Part shown: in pieces, positions 55,796-64,000 of the stretch | Position numbering within the stretch: the stretch's first letter is position 1 | Layout of the letters: each line of letters opens with the position of its first letter | Assembly: GCA_032716605.1 (NCBI GenBank) | Contig: CM064512.1 | Location: 26,713,273 to 26,777,272 of the forward strand | Direction of reading: 5' to 3' | DNA: 64,000 bases | Source: Paralithodes platypus | Lineage: Eukaryota; Arthropoda; Malacostraca; Decapoda; Lithodidae | Notes under the pieces: generated by a model | Seen by the model: only the letters and a program-made list of their open reading frames with translations | Told to the model about the DNA's origin: nothing | Database searches by the model: none | Made by a program: the position numbers and the translations under genes

Positions 55796-58700
55796 TTTTC
55801 CCATGTGAATGAGGGAGACAAAAGGCATAGCGGCCTGCAGCGAGTGCCTCCCCCAGAGTTCAAAGAGTGACATGGCCAAAATCAAGGGACGTTCGAGCTA
55901 AACTGCCTGGAGACGTGGAGTTTGAAGCAATTTAAGTAATAGAAAGAGGGAAAAACTGATTCTGGGAAAGAGTTCCAGAGCTCAGCAGTTGAATAGAAGA
56001 AAGTCTGAGAATAGCGTTTCACTCTTGGGTTGGAGAGTTGCACAGAGTAGGGGTGGGATTGTGTTGCAAGGCATGTACTACGTACCCTACGTAGAGGAGG
56101 CGGTATACACTGGGAAAGCTCCGAGGAACACTGATTATTGTAGTAGCGAGAGATGCAACTTTCCGTCGAAGAAAGAGAGATTGCAGAGAGTTGGTGAGTG
56201 GACGGAAGTTAATTATACGAAAGGCTTTCCTTTCTACTTTGTCTAGGAGTGCGGTGTGAGAGGATCCTCCCCATACATGTGAACAATACCCAATACAAGG
56301 ATGCAGTGTGCCCCTGTACAGAGCAAGAAGCTGCGCAGGGGTAAAGAACTCCTTGAGGCCGTTGAGTACACCCAGCTTCTGGGAGGCTGCCTTAGCCAGA
56401 CTGGTAATATGGTCCTTCTAACTGAGAGCAGAAGAAAAAGAGACACCGAGAACATTGAGAGAAGATGAAGGGTTGATTTTTGTATTGTTGAAGAATAAGG
56501 GATAGTCCACTGGAGGTTCCTGACGGGTAGTAAGATGGATGAATTAAGTCTTGGAAGCATTAAATGCAACAAGGTTTTCTCTACCCCAATTGGTTAATAG
56601 CTAGTGTTTTATGGCTTCATTACATTTGCTTTTGAGTGACTGCTGGCAGGGGCGTTGAGTGGTGTAAGGTAGAGTCGTCTGGATATGAATGGATGGGACT
56701 GCATGTACAGTTGAGAAGATCATTTATGAAAATTAGAAAAAGAATAGGAGATAGGACAGAACCCTGAGGAACACCGGAGTTGATAGGATGAGGAAGTGAG
56801 CGATGGCCATCCACAACCGCAGCTATGGAAGGTCTGGAAAGGAAATTAGAGACAAAGGCACAGATGGAGGGACAGAAACCGGAGGAGGGCAGTTTGGAAA
56901 TTAAAGATTTGTGGCCTTCGATATGTCTAGTGCAACAGAAAAAGTCTCACCGAAGACCCAAAAGTTGGATGACCAAGAGTTAGTAAGATTTGAAACAAGA
57001 TCACCAGTAGAGCGACCCTTAAGGAAGCCATACTGGCGATCGGAGAGCAGATTATGGGAAGAGAAATGCTTAAGAAATTTGGAAGCAAGATAGTTTCAAA
57101 AATTTAGAGATACAAGAGATGAGAGCAATTGGACGATAGTTGGAGGGTTGAGAGCGGTCACCCTTCTTTGAGACAGGTTGAATGAGAGCAAACTTCCAGC
57201 AAGAAGGGAAGACGTTAGAAGAGAGACAGAGACGAAAGACTTTGCCTAAGCACGGAAGCACAGATTTTGAGTACAACAGGAGGAACACCGTCCGGACCGT
57301 ACGCCTTCTTAGTATTCAGCCCAGAGAGGGTAGAAAGTACATCTAAAGAAGAAATTAGGTTATTAGGCATAAGTAGGAGAGACGGGGGTGGAGAGGGAGG
57401 AATAGCATCGGAATCATCCACGGTAGAGTTTCTAGCAAACGTTTGAGTGAAGAGTTCAGCTTTGTCAGAGGAAGAAGTGATGGTTGTGCCATCAGAGTGG
57501 AAAAGGGGAGGGAAAGACGGGGAATAAAAATTGTTTGATTGTTTTTTGGCTAGATGCCAGAAAGCTTGGGAAGAGCTAGAGTTGGATAGTTCAGTGCACT
57601 TATTAATGATGAAAGAGTGCTTGGCAAGTCGAAGAACAGATTTGGCTTGATTCCGGGCACAAACATAGGAAGAATGAGATTCTTGAGTCTTGAGGCATCG
57701 GTACCGTTTGAATGCTTCCTCCTTGTTGTGGACAGCAGTAGAACAAGCGAGAGTAAACCAAGATTTGTTTGCATTAGACTGAGAGAAAGAAAATGGAATG
57801 TACGCTTCCATCCCCGAGAGGATTACCTAGGTAATGCGTTCAGCACCCTCCGAGGGTCCTCAGCCACGGAAGCAGAAGTCATTCCATGGGACATTAAAGA
57901 AGTACTGTCGGAGAGCCTCCCAGTCAGCAGCGCCAAAGTGCCACAAGCGCCGCCGGCTGGGAGGATCGGGTGGCCACACTGAAGAGATAGGACAGGTGAC
58001 GGAGATAAGTTTATGGTCGGAGGAGCCCAAAGGAGAGAAAAGATTGACAGTATAAGAAGAAGGGTTAGAAATCAGAAATAAGTCAAGAATGTTGGGCCGA
58101 TCTCCGAAGCGATCCGGAATAGGGGTTGGTTGCTGGACCAGCTGCTCTAGGTCATTTATGATAGAAACGATGTAGACTTGTTCACCAGGTTGGTCAGTAG
58201 TGTGAGAGGAGAGCCATTGGCGGTGGTGAACGTTGAAATCTCCTAAGTTGGAGATTTCAGAGAAGGGAGAGATGGACAGAATGTGTTCCACTTTAGAGTT
58301 TAGATAGTCAAAGAATTTGGGAAAGTCGGTAGAGTTAGGGGAAAGATCGACAGCACAGAAATGTTTAGTATGAGAATGACATGATAGTTTGAGCCATAAA
58401 GTTCAGAATTCAGAGGAGTCGAAATCGGGAACACGGGAGCAATTGAGTTTGTTGTGCACGTATGCACAACATCTGCCTTTGGCTTTGAAACTAGGATAGA
58501 GAAAGTAGGAAGATAAAGAGAAGGGGTTGCTGGAAGTTGTCTCAGATACCTGTATTTCGGTGAGGAAAAGAAGAGCAGGTTTGTAGGAGGAGAAATGGTG
58601 TTCTATTGAGTGAAAATTAGAGGAAATGTCGCAAATATTGCAAAAGTTGATAGTAAGAGTGACAAGACGTGGTCCAAGCATTTAGAGGGGTCGTCAGGGG
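55796..58700 (-). pseudogene. Jockey-like LINE, copy B (near full ORF2, broken)
   Basis: Minus-strand copy of the family at 31254 and 51955, with the 3' end at 55796 (GCCTTTTGTCTCCCTCATTC). Endonuclease N-terminus at 58403-58681 (NFCNICDISSNFHSIEHHF, LLFLTEIQVSET) and C-terminus at 57860-58291 ([26 protein letters not shown]). Connector 57215-57811. RT parts 57070-57288 (ALIQPVSKKGDRSQPSNYRP) and 56620-56814 (NSGVPQGSVLSPILFLIFIN, then HSYPDDSTLHHS, with YPDD for YADD). The C-terminus lies around 56243-56572. Many stops and shifts; it is dead. Confidence 0.85.
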
Positions 58701-59093
58701 AAGGTCGGGCAGGTGGGTGTGGGGGCATTAACCCCCCCCCACCCCTGGGGACTCCGAGGCTGGGCCTGTGTTCATAATTTTTGAAATGTTTGTGAAGGAG
58801 GAAGTGTGGTGTGCATGTTAAGTGTAGTGAAGTAGATAGGAGGAAGAGGTGTTTGTGAGAGCATGCTGGACTACTCTCAGTGTAAGTGAGGCACAAAGGG
58901 AATCAGTAAGAGAGGCCAAGCAAATGAAACAGGAATTCCAGCGACTCCTTATCAAATGCCTACAGCATGATAATCCAACATCCCTATGGGAGTTGGTATG
59001 TATAATTTTACGATGAGTATTTTAATTGTTTTCTTTCGGACACGTATTGATTAATTTTGCCAATCCACCATTTGTTGTATTGTTTGTAAATAA
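58701..59093. other. Flanking DNA, no gene recognised
   Basis: Contains a C-run (58731-58744). A proline-rich minus-strand frame (58603-58896) continues upstream of the LINE endonuclease and may be LINE 5' sequence, but it matches nothing I know. Confidence 0.4.
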
Positions 59094-59700
59094 TCACCTG
59101 AAATTGCCTATGTCAGCTCCGCAGCTACTCCGTCCATCTGTACAGCCCAGTAACCAGTTCTTAAAAGCGTTGAAAAGTGTAGGTGCTAGAACACACCCCT
59201 GTCTTACACCTGAGCTCACAGGGAAGAAAGAGGATGTTCGCCCACCACACTTGACAGCACTCTCTGTTCCTGTAAAGAGTCCAGACACCAGGTAACCCAG
59301 GTTGATGATCACCATGGGAATCCCACGTAACCATAGCAGCTCCCATAGTGACTCTTGATGCATCGAGTCAAACGCCTTCTTGAGATCGACATAGGTTGTG
59401 GGTGAGCAGCTCTTGTTGAAACTCAAGTCTGCACTCCATAAGAACCCGTAGTGCCAGAATCTGGTCAATTGTTGACTTCTTGGGTGTGACTCTGGATTGC
59501 TCAGGTCTCTGCTACTGTAGCAGATGGCCTCTGATTCACATCACTAGAATATGGGCGAAGACCTTGCCTGGAATGATGAGCAGTGTTATACCACGGTAGT
59601 TATTGCAGTCTAGACGTTCCCCTTTTCCTTTCCTGATAGGGGTGACCAGACCCCTTTTCCAGTCAGGTGGAGTGGTACCCGTCTGCCATACAGCAATCAA
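59094..59700 (-). pseudogene. Non-LTR retrotransposon RT fragment
   Basis: Two minus-strand frames join by a frameshift near 59390. The upstream one reads TPPDWKRGLVTPIRKGKGER, NNYRGITLLIIPGKVFAHIL and TPKKSTIDQILALRVL (with two stops). The downstream one (59094-59468) reads YVDLKKAFDSMHQESLWELL, KCGGRTSSFFPVSSGVRQGC and VLAPTLFNAF. These are RT motifs up to just before the YxDD box, from a LINE family different from the others here; the clade is uncertain. The right end fades at about 59700. Confidence 0.8.
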
Positions 59701-60139
59701 GCCCGCATGTAACCCATAAATAATGGCGAATAATAACCGACTAATGTGTTCTTTGTACAGTTGGCAAGATTAGTTTGTATAATCACACTTATTTTTTGCA
59801 TGGAAGGAAACATAGTGTGATTGACTTAAAGAACCTATCTATCTATTGCTGAATGCCTTACTCCACTTTATGAGGGTGGCCATACACAAAATGCCACCAA
59901 TCGTAGCTGTCCCCCGTGAGGACAACCTGTGCCAGTTTCTTCAAGGACTTAAGGCGCGTTTTCGCGAGACAATAAACGTAGGTACACCCAGGTATACCTG
60001 GGTCAGCTCAGTTTTCCTGAGTCCCTGTACCTAGGTGTACCTGGGTAGACCTAGTCCCAGTGGATGTTTTCGCGAGCCAGTGACGTCATCTGGGACTGGG
60101 TGTACCTGGGTAAAGTGAGCCCTGGGGACCGAGTTGGGC
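59701..60139. other. Unique DNA with inverted CCCAGGTA motifs
   Basis: No coding region. From 59951 to 60115 there are a perfect palindrome CCCAGGTATACCTGGG (59987-60002), four further TACCTGGGT/ACCTAGG variants, and two direct copies of TTTTCGCGAG (59959-59968 and 60067-60076). This looks like a small inverted-repeat element, identity unknown. Confidence 0.5.
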
Positions 60140-60590
60140 TTTTTTTTTCTTTTTTTTTCTTTATTCCAACTACTCCCTCTCGGGCATAGGCTGAGAGCCT
60201 GTACATTCCACTGCTCAACACGGTGAAACCCGTGAGGTCTTGTTCCAGTCTGGGGAGTGAGACATGTGAAGCATCCATCATGGCTCGAAGCAGCTCCATC
60301 TCTGAAGCGGCTGGTTGCTTCGCTCAAGTGCTTCACCGTCTCACCCTCCAGACTCAGACCCTCACTCTCAGAATGCCACCTATTGAGCAGTGAACTCACT
60401 AGGCATTGTCCCCCTGTAACATTTTTGGCCCCCTGGGGGTGCATCCTGGCCAGGAGGACCGAGAGGGTACAGGGCATAGTGTTTTTTCATCATCCACAGA
60501 CTGGCACTTTCCGCCTAGAAGTACAGGGGCCCGAACCCGGAGGTAGCGCACCGGGAGACTGCCCTATCACTAGGCGCATAATACCGGGCC
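60140..60590 (-). mobile_element. tRNA-derived SINE, copy 2
   Basis: The minus-strand head (60511-60576 on plus) folds like a tRNA: 7-bp acceptor CGCCTAG/CTAGGCG, A-box-like TAGTGATAGGGCAG and B box GGGTTCGGGCC. The body from about 60440 down to 60170 is shared with copy 1, ending CTATGCCCGAGAGGGAGTAG and a tail of A-rich sequence (T-rich at 60140-60163 on plus). The head is different from that of copy 1. Confidence 0.7.
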
Positions 60591-61190
60591 AGCCATAGTG
60601 CCGTGTGCGCGCACGGATTGCGCCTTCTGCGGTTGGTTCTGGTGGGGTGCCCTGAGGCCACTAGGTTCCACCCAACTTAAGTTCTTGGGATGGCCTTTGG
60701 GTGACAACTGCCCAGGGATGCCTGGAGCTGGATACCTGGGGATAGTGACCTCCAACGTTTTCAAAAAAATACCAATCATGACTAAAAACAACTACCAAAG
60801 AAAACGTAAGTCTGTTGATATAAAATCGCAAAAGGACACTGCCGCAGATTCTTCCCCCAAGTTTAGGTTCGGAAGTGTGAATGTGGGTACTATGAAAGGA
60901 AGGACAGGTGAGATTGCGGTGATGCTAGAGAGACGACGAGTTGATGTATGTTGTGCCCAGGAGACCCGGTGAAAAGGGGGGAGTGCAAGGTGGATTACGG
61001 GTAAAAACGAACGCTTTAAGTTCATATGGAAGGGAAATGAACATGGTACGGGAGGGGTGGGTTTCCTGGTGGCAGATAGGTGGGCAGATTGTGTTATAGA
61101 AGTAAAAAGGTTTAATGAAAGACTGATTTTACTAAGAATCAAAGTCGGGGCGAGAGTCATAGATGTTATATCAGCATATGCCCCCCAAGC

Positions 61191-61347
61191 TCGTTGTGCT
61201 CTATGTGCTTCACATGTCTCACTCCCTAGACTGGAACAAGACCTCACGGGCTTCACTGTTCATTGTAAAGCGGTGAATGTTAAGGCTCTCAGCCTATGCC
61301 CGAGAGGAAGTAAGTTGGAATATAGAAAAAAAAAAAAAAAAAAAAAA
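61191..61347 (+). mobile_element. SINE 3' fragment inside LINE endonuclease
   Basis: Plus-strand copy of the last 130 bases of the SINE body (CTCACTCCCTAGACTGGAAC ... CTATGCCCGAGAGGAAGTAA) with a run of about 22 A. It splits the endonuclease between ISAYAPQ and GLARDVKERFWNEL. Flanking AAGC is the probable target duplication. By chance the insert leaves the frame open. Confidence 0.8.
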
Positions 61348-63242
61348 GCAGGCTTAGCTAGAGATGTCAAAGAACGGTTCTGGAATGAATTACTAGGGGT
61401 GGTTGTCGGATGCAAGGAAGGGGAGGCAGTAATTGTGGGAGGGGACTTGAATGGACATGTCGGGGCAGGTGCCGATGGATATGAGGGCGTGCACGGAGGA
61501 CAGGGTTATGGCCGCAGGAACCTGGGAGGCGAAAACATACTGGAGCACTGTACTGCCTCAGGGATGCTGGTGTGTAATACTATGTTTAGGAAGAGGATGA
61601 GCCATCTGATAACATATGAATCAGGTGGCTCCAGTAGCCAGATAGACTACTTCCTTATCAGCAAATCTGACAGGAAGTGGGTTAGAGACGTTAAGATCAT
61701 ACCAGGTGAAGAATGCATCCCCTAACACAAGCTTCTAGTATGTGATATGTGCCTAGGTAGAGTTCCTGTCAGAAAGAAAGTTCATTTGCCAAAAAGGAAA
61801 GTATGGTTGTTGGAAAAAGACGAGTACAGAGACAGATTCCACAACGAAATAATGGAACTCGAAAGGAGAATGGGCGTTAGGTCAGATGTTGATAGCAAAT
61901 GGAACTTTATAGAGCGCAGCCTCCTCGATACCACAGACAAAGTCTGTGGCAAAACAAAGGGGCCACCTAGACATAAGTTTTCCTGGTGGTGGAACAATGA
62001 TGTCGAAGCGGCAGTCAGAGAGAAGAAGAGATGTTTCAAAGTATGGAAGGAAGGTGGCAGCAAGGAAGAATGCCTGTGCCAAACGAAATGCTAGAAGAGA
62101 GGTCTACAGGGCAAAGAAAACCATACAGGATAGCGTAATAGAACAAGTTTGCAGCACTAATAATACCAATGGAGTTTATAAATTAGCTAAGAATGTAAGG
62201 GACAGTAGCCAGGACGTCGTGGGTGTAAGATGCATAAATAATGACAGTGGCACGACTGTTTACACAGAAAAAGAAATTAGAGAGGCGTGGAAGGAGCATT
62301 ATGAAAGACTGCTTAATGTGGAGTTTGAATGGAACAGGGAACAGCTCAGCACTGTAGTCCCAGTACAAGGCCCTCCGCCTTTGATAGGGTACGACGCTGT
62401 TAAAAGTGCTATAGATAAAATGAAGTCAGGAAAAGCCGCTGGGACCTCCGGCATTGTTGCTGAGATGCTAAAAGCAGCTGGAGATACTGGGGTAAAATTG
62501 GTCACAGAGTTGATTAATGCTATCATAAAGGAGGAAAAAGTTCCCTATGCTTGGCAGGAAAGTGTTATAGTAAATACATATAAAGGCAAGGGTGACTCCT
62601 TAGACAGGGGAAATTATCGGGGTTTAAAAATTCTCGATCAAGTCATGAAAGTCAGCGAAAGGGTCTTTGAATGCATGATCAGGGAAAGTGTTGCTATCAG
62701 TGACATGCAGTTTGGATTTATGCCGGGACGTGGCACAACTGATGCTATCTTCACTCTTAGGCAAATGCAAGAGAGGTACCTAGAGAAAAACAGGGAGTTA
62801 TACCTAGTTTTTGTAGATCTGTAGAAGGCCTTCGACCGGGTGCCCAGGGAGGTAGTGCAGTGGGCTATGAGAAAACTTGGAGTAGAAGAGTGGTTGGTGT
62901 GTGTGATAATGAGAATGTATGAGGGGTCACAGGCAGCAGTTAGAGTAAACGGGGGCCTGAGTGAAGAGTTCTCAGTGAAAGTTGGAGTCCACCAAGGCTC
63001 AGTTCTGAGCCCATTACTGTTTGTTTTAGTCTTGGAGGCTCTGTCAAGGGAATTTAGGACAGGACTCCCATGGGAGATGTTATATGCAGATGATCTAGTT
63101 CTAATCACAGATAGTGCGCAGGAAGCAGAGGCGAAGTTCAAAAGATGGAGGGAAGGTATGGCAAGTATGGGTCTGAGAGTTAACATAGATAAAACAAAGG
63201 TCATGATTAGTGGAGTAGGGCGTGGAGCTATGGAAAGAAGCG

Positions 63243-63393
63243 GCGACTGTCCATGCGCAGTATGTGGGAAGGGGGTGGGATGTAATTCAATTCAATGTTG
63301 TGTCTGTAGTGACTGGGTACACAAGAGATGTAGTGGAGCTAGAGGACCTTTGACAAGAATCATAGACTTTGAATGTGCAGTGTGCAAGGGAGA
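63243..63393 (+). other. PHD-like zinc finger region of the RTE-like LINE
   Basis: Located after the RT palm, in the same frame as the YADD box. Cysteine/histidine spacing is CPCAVCGKGVGC ... CCVCSDWVHKRC ... FECAVC, close to the C4-H-C3 of PHD/treble-clef fingers. It may bind the element's RNA, DNA or a chromatin target; the function is unproven. Confidence 0.6.
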
Positions 63394-64000
63394 TCTTCTA
63401 TTAAATGACCCGCCTGTCAGTGTTGATTTCGACTGTAATGCTGGAGTGTGTGAAAAAGTTGTTACCTGGGCGATACAGTTTCCGCTGGGGGTGGCGCTGA
63501 AGCTAGCTCCATTGCTAGAGTCAGAAGTGGCTGGGGAAAGTTTAGAGAGCTGTTGCCACTCCTGACCATGAGAGGGCTCCCACCCCACCTTAAAGGAAAG
63601 GTGTATACCTTGTGTGTTAGGAGCGCGATGACCTATGCCTCTGAGACGTGGCCAGTTAAAGCGGAGGATGTCAATAGAATGGAACGAAATGGGAAGAGAA
63701 TGGTGAGATGGCTGTGTGGGGTTAATCTTAGGGACAGGGTATCGAGCGAGGAATTGAGAAGGCGTCTGGGCATTAGGAGTAGCAGTGAAGTGATGCGCAT
63801 GAGCCGACTTGGTTTGGTTTGGACATGTGGAGAGAATGGATGATCAGAACTGGGTGAAGAAATGCCGGACAGTGAACTTGGGGGGAGCGGCGCGTAGAGG
63901 TGGACCTAGAATGACGTGGGCTCGGGTACTCTGGTCCGATCTCAAAATAAAGAACTTGACAACACAGGCGGCCCTTGATAGGACCGCCTGGAAAGCTGCC

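Larger units (their letters stand above)
60598..64000 (+). pseudogene. RTE-like LINE, endonuclease and RT with PHD-like finger
   Basis: Nearly complete but broken ORF2, cut by the window edge. Endonuclease: FRFGSVNVGTMKGRTGEIA and VDVCCAQETR (60880-60970), a TGA in place of the expected W codon, VISAYAPQ, a SINE insertion (61191-61347), then AVIVGGDLNGHVG and SQIDYFLIS. A TAA at 61723 breaks the linker. RT in 61946-63565: LKAAGDTGVKLVTELINAII, NYRGLKILDQVMKVSERV, FGFMPGRGTTDAIFTLRQM, VDL-stop-KAFDRVPRE (TAG at 62822-62824), HQGSVLSPLLFVLVLEAL and EMLYADDLVLITDS with YADD intact. C-terminal CAVCGK...H..C finger near 63243-63393; then, by frameshift, the usual tail (RSAMTYASETWPV, WFGHVERMDD) to the window end. 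Confidence 0.88.

Noticed and set aside
60511..60576. tRNA-like fold with 7-bp acceptor stem
   Set aside because: It is joined to the SINE body shared with two other copies, so it is a SINE head and not a functional tRNA gene.

Overview
The window is eukaryotic and looks like a transposon graveyard from an arthropod genome. A decapod crustacean is my best guess, from the mix of Jockey-, CR1- and RTE-like LINEs, Penelope, BEL/Pao, SCAN-gag Ty3/gypsy, tRNA-derived SINEs and many long TA tracts; that guess is inference. I see no host protein gene, no rRNA gene and no convincing functional tRNA gene. Almost everything that can be named is a mobile element or a repeat, most of them broken.

Layout. 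(1) 1-2997: 5' end (LTR, primer site, gag start) of a minus-strand Ty3/gypsy element cut by the window edge. (2) 3000-3975: minus-strand Penelope-like sequence, a GIY-YIG end followed by a hammerhead-like motif and the start of a second copy, as in a tandem junction. (3) 4127-11582: plus-strand Ty3/gypsy element with gag, protease, then integrase in front of reverse transcriptase; its 5' LTR carries a 480-bp piggyBac-type MITE. (4) 13829-29429: a minus-strand BEL/Pao element with an SGNH-hydrolase-like ORF ahead of gag. It is split by a 523-bp retroposon in gag and by a complete 7.8-kb Ty3/gypsy element (20387-28176) inside the SGNH ORF. (5) 29955-34690: a SINE, a TA tract, a broken Jockey-like LINE and unique AT-rich DNA. 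(6) 34704-51810: about 10 kb of a 95-bp satellite, interrupted by two copies of one Jockey-like LINE, one CR1-like LINE with an intact 559-codon ORF, a 1054-bp inverted-repeat transposon and the second MITE copy. (7) 51812-58700: a head-to-head tRNA-like pair, two more Jockey-like LINE copies and about 2.8 kb of unique AT-rich DNA. (8) 59094-64000: a LINE RT fragment, a SINE and an RTE-like LINE carrying a PHD-like zinc finger and a SINE in its endonuclease.

How the parts relate. The nesting gives an order of events: BEL inserted first (its LTRs differ by roughly 2 % by eye), then the gypsy element inside it (LTRs differ by roughly 1 %). The satellite was colonised repeatedly, and one block of it was later duplicated together with a MITE. 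All LTR elements long enough to judge lack most or all of their RT domain, so none here is autonomous. The most unusual point is the SGNH-hydrolase-like ORF of the BEL element: its reading frame is exactly recovered on paper when the nested gypsy element and one copy of its 4-bp target duplication are ignored.
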